Shown: positions 1 to 6,035 of the stretch, piece by piece
Position numbering within the stretch: position 1 is the stretch's first letter
Layout of the letters: every line of letters begins with the position of its first letter
DNA from: Bacteroidota bacterium
GTDB lineage: Bacteria; Bacteroidota; Bacteroidia; 2-12-FULL-35-15
Direction of reading: 5' to 3'
Length of the DNA: 6,944 nucleotides
NCBI GenBank assembly: GCA_021413595.1
Contig: JAIOQD010000459.1
Span: 1-6,944, forward strand
Notes under the pieces: model-generated
What the model was told of the DNA's origin: nothing
The model's database searches: none
The model's input: only the letters and a program-made list of their open reading frames with translations
Translations under genes and position numbers: made by a program

Positions 1-67
1 TACCTGCATCTTCGGCAGGCAGATCAGTTTTAATATATTCCTTAAGCCAATTATATGATATTTTCAT
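1..67 (-). CDS. pheT: Phenylalanine--tRNA ligase beta subunit, N-terminus only (runs off the left edge)
   Basis: Reading leftward from an ATG at 67-65, the minus strand encodes MKISYNWLKEYIKTDLPAED and two more residues before the window ends. This matches the highly conserved start of bacterial PheT (MKISYNWL-[KR]-x-[FY]). PheT is the large subunit of the cytoplasmic alpha2-beta2 enzyme that charges tRNA-Phe; its N-terminus leads into a tRNA-binding domain. Only 22 codons of about 800 are visible, so integrity cannot be judged. The start is set by the conserved N-terminus. An AGGAGG (complement of 89-94) lies 21 bases upstream of the ATG, too far for a normal ribosome-binding site; the bases next to the ATG are A/T-rich instead, as is usual in Bacteroidota. 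The gene is divergent from the MutS-like gene at 412. The call rests on a short but very characteristic peptide. Confidence 0.85.
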   Translation of the reverse strand, partial: MKISYNWLKEYIKTDLPAEDAG

Positions 68-411
68 TTTATATTTTTTTTGTAAAAACCTCCTAAATCC
101 AAATGTTATATAGTCAAGAAGCCATTGCACCTATTTCGACTAACTCAACATGACCAGCACACTTCAGTCAGAGTTTGTCGAAGAATGAGGGTCTGCATTT
201 GTTAGAAAAAAAGTCCCGACTTAATGACACTACCAATAGCTCCTCTTCAATTGTAGATGGAACTTTTGAAGCGGTACAAAACTAAGAAATTAAACGATAA
301 TAAAAATGTATTAAAATAATGAATGATACACATCAATTTACCCATAAAACTTATATTATTTGCTTAATTTCGTAGTCATTTGCAGGTTAATGTTGCGATA
401 AAAATATAACT
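68..411. other. Divergent intergenic spacer between pheT and the MutS-like gene
   Basis: This 344-base spacer should contain the promoters of both divergent genes. I found no exact match to the Bacteroidota -7 element (TAnnTTTG) at a sensible distance from either start. The nearest are AACATTTG on the minus strand upstream of pheT (one mismatch) and TAATTTCG at about 365-372 upstream of the MutS-like gene (one mismatch). It also contains the decayed hairpin repeat at 134-184. A 43-codon open stretch at 154-285 has no ATG start and is not called as a gene. Confidence 0.6.
134..184. repeat. Imperfect inverted repeat (decayed TTCGAC-type hairpin)
   Basis: The left arm (134-154) begins TTTCGACTAACTCA and ends TGAC. 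The right arm (167-184) is GTCAGAGTTTGTCGAAGA, whose reverse complement is TCTTCGACAAACTCTGAC. The arms agree at the TTCGAC core, at AACTC and at the terminal TGAC, with a few changes and a small length difference, and about 12 bases of loop. It has the same general plan (TCGA-rich outer arm, TGAC next to the loop) as the repeats near 2264 and 5647, but the sequence differs enough that common origin is an inference. Confidence 0.5.
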
Positions 412-2229
412 ATGAATGATTTAATTGAAAAATATAACACCAAGATTGTTGAATTTAATAAACAAATCAGCATTCAAAAAAGTAAGGCTACCCTAGTATT
501 TTATAGCCGATTGATCTTATTTATAGCCGCTGCGATTACTTTTTTTTACTTTATTGAACACCATTCAACACTTGCTTTTACCATAATCCTGTCAACTGTT
601 TTCATTTTCCTGATCCTTCTGAACATTCAATTAAAAATTACAAGGAAAATAACATTTTTGCAGAATATGATTAAAGTAAATGAAATCGAAATTGATCTGT
701 TGAATAACAACTATGAAAAACTATATGAAGGTGCTGAATTTATTGATAAGCAGCATAATTTTATTGCTGATCTTGATATTTTCGGAAAAAGATCCATATT
801 TCAAATTCTAAATAGAACATCTACCTACACTGGTAGAATAAAGCTGGCAGGCTGGCTTACTGATCCGTTTTTAAATAAAGGTGAAATCATTGAACGCCAA
901 TCGGCAGTAAAAGAACTTTCTAAAAAACAGGATTGGAGTCAGCATTTTGTTGCGCTGGGTTTTGGAAATACTGAAGGAAAACCTGATAAGGATGTTATAA
1001 AAGAATGGTTAGAAGAGCCCGTACTTTTTTCTTCTATAATTTTTAAAATCATAGGATTTGCATTACCTGCATTAACAGTAGTAACCGGGCTATCCTATTT
1101 CATAGGTCTTTTACCGGCCGGTTATTTTTTGCTTCCATTTTTACTTCAATTGATAATCATTGGTTTCAATACAAAAAAGATCAGCGAAATCCATGATCGA
1201 TTAAGCCGCAGGTTCAACTCTATAAATAAATATGTTTCACTTATTGCACATGTGGAATCAGAAAAATTTGAATCTGAAAATTTAATAGAATTAAAAGCAA
1301 GTTTTACAAATGGACTGGAACAAGCAAGTGTAAGTATCGGCAAACTGAAAAAATCTGTTGATATGCTGGATGCACGTATGAACATTGTTGTTGCGATGTT
1401 ACTCAATGGGATTTTCCTTTGGGATATTAACGTGATGAAAAGCATTGAAGGCTGGAAGAAGGACCACAAAGAAAAATTTCTTAAATGGATAAATAATATC
1501 GGTGAATTTGATGCCTATATAAGTCTTGCTTTATATGCTGCCACCAATCCAAATTTTTCATTCCCGGAAGTGGTTACCGATTCATTTATAATAGATACAG
1601 AGAATGTTGGCCATCCATTATTAAACAAAAATAAACTAGTAAAAAATAATTATCACATTGAAGGAAGCCCTAAAATTGATCTGTTAACAGGTGCAAATAT
1701 GGCAGGCAAAAGCACTTTTTTACGCACTATAGGAGTTAATCTTACCCTTGCCATGATTGGAGCCCCGGTATGTGCAACAAAATTCAGATTTACTCCTGTA
1801 CTATTATTTACCAGTTTAAGAACCAATGATTCTTTGCAGGAAAATGAATCCTTTTTTTATGCGGAGCTTAAACGTTTACAGTTATTGATAAACCATTATG
1901 AGAGTGGGAAAAAAGTTTTTTTCCTATTGGATGAGATCTTAAAAGGTACCAATTCTAAAGACCAGCATTCGGGTTCAGAAGCTTTGATCAAAAAGATCAT
2001 TAAACTAAATGGTGTTGGAATTGTTGCTACCCATGATGTAGAGCTTTCCGTTTTAGCAAATCAGTTTCCTGAAAATGTAAGGAACCTATGTTTTGAAATT
2101 ACCATCAGTGATGATAAATTAAATTTCGATTATAAAATAAAGAATGGCGTTTGTATGACCATGAATGCTTCTTTTCTGATGAAAAAAATGGGGATAATTG
2201 ATCCTTCTCCCGCTTCACTCTCCGTATAG
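412..2229 (+). CDS. Membrane-anchored MutS-related ATPase (MutS domain V protein)
   Basis: This 605-residue protein has a C-terminal MutS-type ABC ATPase. Walker A is GANMAGKST (427-435). The signature/linker region is the stretch NDSLQENESFFYAELKRL. Walker B is VFFLLDEIL (502-510, Asp507/Glu508), followed by KGTNSKD. The switch histidine is His541 in VATHDVEL. The closing block, FDYKI to NASFLMKKMGI, is typical of the MutS C-terminus. The N-terminal mismatch-recognition and connector domains of true MutS are absent. Instead there are two hydrophobic helices near 28-48 and 53-72 and two more near 209-232 and 236-252, so the ATPase is probably held at the inner membrane; residues 255-380 look like the helical lever/core region. 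The name 'mismatch repair' is therefore doubtful, and the substrate is unknown. The ATG at 412 has an A-rich leader (AAAAATATAACT) and no Shine-Dalgarno. The gene stands alone and ends with TAG. All ATPase motifs are intact, so it should be functional. Confidence 0.9.
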   Translation: MNDLIEKYNTKIVEFNKQISIQKSKATLVFYSRLILFIAAAITFFYFIEHHSTLAFTIILSTVFIFLILLNIQLKITRKITFLQNMIKVNEIEIDLLNNNYEKLYEGAEFIDKQHNFIADLDIFGKRSIFQILNRTSTYTGRIKLAGWLTDPFLNKGEIIERQSAVKELSKKQDWSQHFVALGFGNTEGKPDKDVIKEWLEEPVLFSSIIFKIIGFALPALTVVTGLSYFIGLLPAGYFLLPFLLQLIIIGFNTKKISEIHDRLSRRFNSINKYVSLIAHVESEKFESENLIELKASFTNGLEQASVSIGKLKKSVDMLDARMNIVVAMLLNGIFLWDINVMKSIEGWKKDHKEKFLKWINNIGEFDAYISLALYAATNPNFSFPEVVTDSFIIDTENVGHPLLNKNKLVKNNYHIEGSPKIDLLTGANMAGKSTFLRTIGVNLTLAMIGAPVCATKFRFTPVLLFTSLRTNDSLQENESFFYAELKRLQLLINHYESGKKVFFLLDEILKGTNSKDQHSGSEALIKKIIKLNGVGIVATHDVELSVLANQFPENVRNLCFEITISDDKLNFDYKIKNGVCMTMNASFLMKKMGIIDPSPASLSV

Positions 2230-2263
2230 GTAATAGAAAATGATTTTATATCCTTCGCATAGC

Positions 2264-2314
2264 CTACTCCGATCGAACTAACAGTGCGTGGTCATTTCGA
2301 GCGGAGTCGAGAAA
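2264..2314. repeat. Interspersed palindromic repeat, copy next to the MutS-like gene
   Basis: The left arm CTACTCCGATCGAACT (2264-2279) pairs with ATTTCGAGCGGAGTCG (2294-2309) at 13 of 16 positions around a 14-base loop. The right arm extended to 2290-2314 (GGTC, then ATTTCGAGCGGAGTCGAGAAA) matches the complement of the left arm of the copy at 5647-5703 at 24 of 25 positions, which marks both as members of one dispersed family. It starts 35 bases after the MutS-like stop codon and could fold in RNA as a 3'-end hairpin, but no T-tract follows, so it is not called a rho-independent terminator. Confidence 0.75.
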
Positions 2315-2432
2315 GTGCGTTAGATTCAGTAAACTATATTGTATCCTTTTACATTTTTCAAATAATGAAATAAGTAAACATATATATTGACTTTGTTGTA
2401 TAATTTATAAACGGATGCATTTACAAAAGCTA

Positions 2433-2540
2433 AGTTTAAATTTCGATTATAAAATAAATGTTGGTGTTTGTATAACGATGGATGCTTCTTTTCTTGTGAA
2501 AAAAATAGGGATAATAGATCAGACTCCAGCTCTTTTGGTC
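2433..2540 (+). pseudogene. Remnant: diverged duplicate of the 3' end of a MutS-like gene
   Basis: In the plus strand this stretch encodes LNFDYKI, GVCITMDASFLVKKIGIID and QTPALL. This parallels the end of the intact protein at 412-2229 (LNFDYKI, GVCMTMNASFLMKKMGIID, PSPASL). At the DNA level 2438-2520 matches 2121-2203 at 72 of 83 positions at a constant offset of 317 bases with no gaps, including 21 identical bases (2438-2458). Nothing upstream of about 2433 resembles the rest of the gene, so the ATPase motifs are gone. The substitutions include conserved Met codons changed to Ile, consistent with relaxed selection. It is either a leftover of a tandem MutS-like paralogue or a partial duplication of the neighbour; the divergence argues against a very recent event. 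It is not expected to make a functional protein. Confidence 0.8.
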
Positions 2541-2614
2541 AATAGAAAAGGCCAACTAGAATTCTCTATTTCATTTCTACTTATAAATTGCCAAAATTGC
2601 GTTAAGTGCTGGAA

Positions 2615-3097
2615 TTATTGCTTCAGTTTGATCGGCACCCATATTTCTTCTTCAGAATTAGGGTCTCCGTTTTTGTATTTGTCTCCTAAAATTTCAAAAT
2701 GCGGTCTGTCGTCAAGTAAATAGTTTGAATTTGGCAACCAAGTATCAAAAATGTAAATAAAAATTTTGTCGTCAGTATTGAGACCTTTGTAATTAAAAAC
2801 AGCATATAGTCCATCATGCAGAGTAAAAGTTTCCATTTCATTCGGAACATTATCAAAATCTGAAACTTCAACTATTGCCCACTTTTCAAATTTTTGATTT
2901 AAGTCCTCAGGTCTTAATGGGCCATCATAAACCTGAAGAGAAAATAATTCAGCTGTCAAGTTGTTTTTAATTTCTTTTCGTCTTGGCATAAATGATTGCC
3001 AAAGCTTAAAAGTTTGATTGTTGAAAAAAGTCATTATTAGTTTCTTTCCAACAAATATTTTCTGAGTTAATGTTACAATTCTAGGTTGCATTTTCAT
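2615..3097 (-). CDS. Stand-alone GyrI-like / effector-binding domain protein
   Basis: This 160-residue protein is a single effector-binding domain of the kind found at the C-terminus of AraC- and MerR-type regulators and in GyrI (SbmC). Visible family features are the N-terminal MQPRI strand, LWQSFMPRRKEI near residues 32-43, the central EVSDF strand, and the C-terminal block DDRPHFEILGDKY (129-141) followed by SEEEIWVPI (148-156). The acidic cluster before IWVPI is the conserved ligand-pocket feature of the fold. There is no DNA-binding helix-turn-helix, signal peptide or membrane segment, so it is probably a cytoplasmic small-molecule-binding protein, not a transcription factor; the ligand is unknown. 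The ATG at 3097 is used here. The ATG at 3091 (starting MQPRI) is equally plausible because many family members begin that way. It lies 84 bases downstream of tex on the same strand and converges on the MutS-like gene. Confidence 0.8.
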   Translation of the reverse strand: MKMQPRIVTLTQKIFVGKKLIMTFFNNQTFKLWQSFMPRRKEIKNNLTAELFSLQVYDGPLRPEDLNQKFEKWAIVEVSDFDNVPNEMETFTLHDGLYAVFNYKGLNTDDKIFIYIFDTWLPNSNYLLDDRPHFEILGDKYKNGDPNSEEEIWVPIKLKQ

Positions 3098-3181
3098 CGG
3101 TTGTCATTTTAAAGAACCTGCTCATAAACAAAGCATTATACTTTTCTCCTTTAAAAGAGGACATTAAGGAACTGAGTGATG

Positions 3182-4015
3182 CTAATTAAACTTATCCTTC
3201 AAAGCCGCCAATTGAGAAGCAAAATCATTTGCAGCGGGTACAACTTTCCCCTTTTTATTAATGATTAATTTGGACGGAGTGCTAACTGGAACATTCACTA
3301 CCGCATTATCTTTCATTGATAAAGCAATACGTTTGCGTTGGATATCAATTTCAGTAACCGTTACCATTACTTGTTGTTGCACCTTTACTATTTTATTAGG
3401 ATCGTCAATAAAGGTATTTGAAAGCTGGCTGATGTGAACCAAGCCATCTTGGTGAACTCCAATATCTACAAAGGCTCCAAAGTTAGTTACGTTAGTTACA
3501 ATTCCGGGTAAGCGCATACCAATACGCAAGTCTTTCATTTCATGCACACTATTATCAAATGCAAAAATTTCAAATGATTTCCGGGGATCACGTCCCGGTT
3601 TTTCCAACTCATTTAAAATATCCGTTAAGGAAGGTAAACCAATTTTATCAGTTACATATTTGGTAAGTACAATTTGTTTGCGCAATTCTTTTTCTGCCAT
3701 TAATTGCTGAATGGTACAATTCAGATCAGTAGCCATTTTCTCAACAATAACATAACTTTCAGGGTGCACTGCACTTTTATCCAAAGGATGTTTACTGTTT
3801 ACCACACGTAAAAATCCGGCTGCTTGTTCGTATGCTTTTTCACCCATACGAGGTACTTTCAATAATTCTTTTCGAGATTTGAAAGGGCCATTTTCATTGC
3901 GGTATTCAACAATGTTTCTTGCCAGTTGTGGTCCTAATCCCGATACATAAGCCAGCAATTGTTTACTTGCAGTATTAACCTCCACTCCAACTTTATTCAC
4001 ACAACTTTCCACCAC
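3182..4015 (-). CDS. tex: Tex transcription accessory protein, C-terminal part (HhH and S1 domains), separated by an in-frame stop
   Basis: These 277 codons continue the reading frame of the tex N-terminal part after TAG-GAC-GAA. Counting from the tex start, they are residues 475-751. They contain the conserved ESCVNKVGVEVNTAS segment, the helix-hairpin-helix region (VSGLGPQLARNIVEYR to VPRMGEKAYEQAAGFLR, about 499-545), the SAVHPESY motif, and an S1 RNA-binding domain (IGMRLPGIVTNVTNFGAFVD to QRKRIALSMK, about 636-710). A charged tail ends LAALKDKFN. In Tex the S1 domain binds RNA and is needed for function. Independent translation would have to start at GTG 4015-4013, with AGGA four bases upstream that overlaps the TAG; this is weak evidence for reinitiation. 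More likely the segment was or is translated only as part of full-length Tex. The natural end of this part is itself a TAG codon (3184-3182). Confidence 0.85.
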   Translation of the reverse strand: MVESCVNKVGVEVNTASKQLLAYVSGLGPQLARNIVEYRNENGPFKSRKELLKVPRMGEKAYEQAAGFLRVVNSKHPLDKSAVHPESYVIVEKMATDLNCTIQQLMAEKELRKQIVLTKYVTDKIGLPSLTDILNELEKPGRDPRKSFEIFAFDNSVHEMKDLRIGMRLPGIVTNVTNFGAFVDIGVHQDGLVHISQLSNTFIDDPNKIVKVQQQVMVTVTEIDIQRKRIALSMKDNAVVNVPVSTPSKLIINKKGKVVPAANDFASQLAALKDKFN

Positions 4016-4021
4016 TTCGTC

Positions 4022-4024
4022 CTA
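4022..4024 (-). other. In-frame TAG codon interrupting tex
   Basis: The minus strand reads GAT CAA TAC GAG ATA AAG AAA AAA TAG GAC GAA GTG GTG GAA. Both tex parts are in the same frame (their first bases, 5437 and 4015, differ by a multiple of three), so this is a single nonsense codon at position 472, not a frameshift. Tex relatives usually have a hydrophobic residue, often Leu, just before the DE/VV(E/I)SCVN segment. A TTG-to-TAG change would explain it, though the original codon is inferred. Confidence 0.9.
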
Positions 4025-5437
4025 TTTTTTCTTTATCTCGTATTGATCCACATCATGCTGATATTGCCCTACACCAATTGATTTAGCATCAATCTTAACC
4101 AACTCTGCCAGAGGATCAGCTAACCTACGACCAATAGAAACAGCTCCACGAACAGTGATATCTTTATCCGAAAACTCTTCACGTGCCGCCTCTGATGCTG
4201 AATAAATGGATGCACCACTTTCGTTCACCATTATGATATTGATCTCTTTCGGCAAACCATCGATAGTGCGAACAAATGATTCTGTTTCCCTTCCAGCTGT
4301 ACCATTTCCGATAGCAATGGCTTCTAAATTATATTTTGCACACAAGGCAAGCACCTTCTGTTTTGATTCAAATATTTTATTGGTTTCGTGCGGATAGATA
4401 ACAGTATCCTCCAATAATTTCCCTTGTTTATCCAGAGCCACCACTTTGCATCCTGTGCGGAATCCGGGATCAATAGCCAACATCGCTTTTTGTCCCAAAG
4501 GAGAGGCTAATAATAATTCTCTCAAATTTTCAGCAAACACCTGGATTGCTTTTTCGTCCGCTAATTCTTTGGTAAACATTCGCATTTCCGATTCAATAGA
4601 AACCTGCATCATACGATTGTATGAATCCTCTACTGCTAAACGAACCTGCTCAGAAGTACTGTTGGTTGAGGTTATAAATTGATTGTATAAAATATCCATG
4701 GCTGCATCATCAGGTGGAGCAATACTGATAGTAAGAATATCTTCATTCTCTCCTCTTCGCATAGCGAGCATCCGGTGAGAAGGACAAGACATCAACCGTT
4801 CTTCCCAATCGAAATAATCTTTAAATTTTTCACCTTCACTTTCTTTACTTTTAAAAACCTTGCTTTTAATGGTAGCCTGCTCCTTAAACAGCTGACGGAT
4901 TTTTTCACGTGCCTCTACATTCTCATTCACCCATTCCGCAATAATATCACGGACACCTGAAAGTACCTCATCAGTTGTTTTTACATCCTTTTCTTCGGAA
5001 ACATATAGCTGTGCTTCTGCTTCAACATTTATTTTCTTTTGCTCAAACAATAGCTGAGCCAATGGTTCCAAACCTTTTTCACGGGCAATAGCAGCGCGTG
5101 TTCTGCGCTTTGGTTTGTAGGGTAAGTAAATATCTTCCAATTTTGATATTGTTTCCGCTCCTCTCAACAGAGTAATTAATTCTGGCGTTAATTTACCCTG
5201 CCCCTCGATGGATTCTATAATCGCTTCACGTCTTTTTTCGAGCACACGTAAGCGCTCCATTTCATCGCGCACATTGGCTACCTGCACTTCATCCAAACTA
5301 CCTGTCATTTCTTTCCGGTAACGGGAAATAAAAGGAATGGTGGCACCCTCATCCAAAAGTTTAACAGTTGCATCTACTTGTCGCTCGGCAATGCCTAACA
5401 GGATCGCTATTTTTTTGTGGAAATGTGTTTCAGACAT
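4022..5437 (-). CDS. tex: Tex transcription accessory protein, N-terminal part (Tex_N and YqgF/RNase H-like domains), truncated by TAG
   Basis: This 471-residue part begins MSETHFHKKIAILLGIAERQ. It shows the Tex N-terminal helical domain with GATIPFISRYRKEMTG (31-46) and EDIYLPYKPKRRTRA (101-115). An RNase H-fold YqgF-like domain starts near 317 with AIDPGFRTG (321-329), and GNGTAGRETE and the VGQYQHDVDQ block (456-465) follow. It stops six codons later at TAG, just before the HhH region. Tex is a cytoplasmic RNA-binding protein related to eukaryotic Spt6 and linked to transcription and gene expression control. With the C-terminal part the length is 751 residues, normal for the family; alone it lacks all HhH and S1 RNA-binding elements. 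An in-frame ATG at 5500 would add 21 unconserved residues. The start at 5437 is preferred because it fits the family N-terminus and because a -7-like promoter element lies between the two. Confidence 0.9.
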   Translation of the reverse strand: MSETHFHKKIAILLGIAERQVDATVKLLDEGATIPFISRYRKEMTGSLDEVQVANVRDEMERLRVLEKRREAIIESIEGQGKLTPELITLLRGAETISKLEDIYLPYKPKRRTRAAIAREKGLEPLAQLLFEQKKINVEAEAQLYVSEEKDVKTTDEVLSGVRDIIAEWVNENVEAREKIRQLFKEQATIKSKVFKSKESEGEKFKDYFDWEERLMSCPSHRMLAMRRGENEDILTISIAPPDDAAMDILYNQFITSTNSTSEQVRLAVEDSYNRMMQVSIESEMRMFTKELADEKAIQVFAENLRELLLASPLGQKAMLAIDPGFRTGCKVVALDKQGKLLEDTVIYPHETNKIFESKQKVLALCAKYNLEAIAIGNGTAGRETESFVRTIDGLPKEINIIMVNESGASIYSASEAAREEFSDKDITVRGAVSIGRRLADPLAELVKIDAKSIGVGQYQHDVDQYEIKKK

Positions 5438-5456
5438 ATTTTTTTTATTGTAATTA

Positions 5457-5464
5457 CAAATATA
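5457..5464 (-). promoter_or_regulatory. Possible Bacteroidota -7 promoter element for tex
   Basis: The minus strand reads TATATTTG, an exact match to the Bacteroidota sigma-70 -7 consensus TAnnTTTG, 19 bases upstream of the tex ATG. No TTG (-33) sits at the usual spacing of about 19 bases; the nearest is over 30 bases away. In such AT-rich DNA a chance match is possible. If real, the leader is only about a dozen bases long and the ATG at 5500 lies upstream of the transcript start. Confidence 0.35.
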
Positions 5465-5646
5465 ATTATCTATACTGTTTGGAATTAATAATGTTTTCAA
5501 CAGTTTTAGAGGTATTGTTGAAAAATAAAAAAAAATGATTAAAAAATGATTAACGTACTTTAATTTTTATAAAGATGTTATATTCGTAACCAATACTAAT
5601 ACCATTACCCGATATGAATTAGTCCAATCTAATCCGTCCCCCCCCG

Positions 5647-5703
5647 TTTCTCGTCTCCGCTCGAAATGACCGTGCGCTAGTTATTTCGAGCGTAGTCGAG
5701 AAA
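5647..5703. repeat. Interspersed palindromic repeat, well-preserved copy
   Basis: The left arm 5647-5667 (TTTCTCGTCTCCGCTCGAAAT) and right arm 5683-5703 (complement TTTCTCGACTACGCTCGAAAT) pair at 19 of 21 positions around a 15-base loop. The complement of the left arm matches the repeat arm at 2290-2314 at 24 of 25 bases, and the right arm matches its 2294-2314 part at 20 of 21. It directly abuts a C8 run on its left. It has no T-tract and lies far from either neighbouring stop codon, so it looks like a dispersed REP- or MITE-like element, not a terminator. No coding capacity. Confidence 0.85.
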
Positions 5704-5783
5704 GAGTGCAAGCTGTTTTTGGGACTATAAGAAAATGAGAATTGGTATAAAAATAAATCACGAATTAAAAAAAAATTGCATTG

Positions 5784-6011
5784 CGTTTATTCTTTAAACC
5801 CAAAAATATTGTAAGCGGTGATTTTTACTGGTTTGCAAAAAAACGAGAAACTATTTTAATTGCGGCTATGGATTGTACCTGGCATTTTTAACGGATAGCC
5901 TCCATTACCACAATGTAGGAATAGGAAGCTCATTTGGATGCCCATTTTGAGAACTGGCGTGGAAAAAAGGAACAACTTGATGATATATTAATAATTGGGA
6001 TAAGAATATAG
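5784..6011 (+). pseudogene. Remnant of a SpoIIE/PP2C-type serine phosphatase domain with an internal deletion
   Basis: One plus-strand frame first encodes [20 protein letters not shown], then [14 protein letters not shown], ending at TAA 5889-5891. This is the opening of the SpoIIE phosphatase domain as found in Bacteroidota two-component and TPR signalling proteins (F-K-P-K-[DN]-I-V-S-G-D-F-Y-W, then DCTGHGVPGA). The same frame resumes at 5925-6008 with AHLDAHFENWRGKK and EQLDDILIIGIRI and a TAG stop, which is the usual C-terminal end of that domain (W-[KR]-G, then QxDD[IV]LVIGI). Two TAG codons at 5916 and 5922 sit where the family often has Gln. The ~120 residues normally lying between GHG and the C-terminal helix are missing, and the Gly of DCTGH is Trp. 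Upstream a TAA at 5766 closes the frame, and sensor or TPR regions are absent. It is a decayed gene with no expected activity. Confidence 0.8.
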
Positions 6012-6035
6012 ATCAAAAAAACAAGCCCCATCTCC

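Larger units (their letters stand above)
2230..2614. other. Convergent intergenic region with repeat and gene remnant
   Basis: This 385-base gap lies between the convergent ends of the MutS-like gene and the GyrI-like gene. It holds the palindromic repeat at 2264-2314 and the diverged copy of the MutS-like gene's 3' end at about 2433-2540. Nothing recognisable was found at 2320-2430 or 2541-2614. The open frame that continues rightward from the remnant runs into antisense of the GyrI-like gene and is not considered coding. Confidence 0.6.
5438..6035. other. Long intergenic region between tex and the T9SS protein gene
   Basis: This 598-base gap holds, from left to right, the tex leader and -7-like site, an A-rich stretch with an exact 11-base tandem repeat (AAAAAATGATT at 5530-5540 and 5541-5551), a run of eight C at 5638-5645, the palindromic repeat at 5647-5703, and the SpoIIE-type phosphatase remnant at about 5784-6011. 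The 5704-5783 stretch shows nothing recognisable. No intact gene is seen. Confidence 0.65.

Noticed and set aside
89..94. AGGAGG as the pheT ribosome-binding site.
   Set aside because: It is 21 bases from the conserved ATG, beyond useful spacing, and Bacteroidota rely little on such sites.
154..285. A 43-codon plus-strand open stretch ending NSSSSIVDGTFEAVQN before TAA.
   Set aside because: It has no ATG start, begins inside the hairpin repeat after a TGA, and shows no recognisable family. It could be a chance frame or an unidentifiable gene tail.
2541..2723. Continuation of the plus-strand open frame rightward from the MutS-like remnant.
   Set aside because: From 2615 on it is antisense to the well-supported GyrI-like gene, and its translation has no similarity to MutS tails.
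4022..4027. A frameshift as the cause of the tex split.
   Set aside because: Both parts are in exactly the same frame, and conservation resumes directly after the TAG, so only a nonsense codon is needed.
5438..5500. Upstream ATG (5500) that would extend Tex by 21 residues.
   Set aside because: The extra peptide is not like Tex, and a -7-like promoter element lies downstream of this ATG.
3182..6011. General reassignment of TAG to an amino acid in this organism.
   Set aside because: TAG serves as the natural final codon of the MutS-like gene and of the tex C-terminal part at family-appropriate ends.
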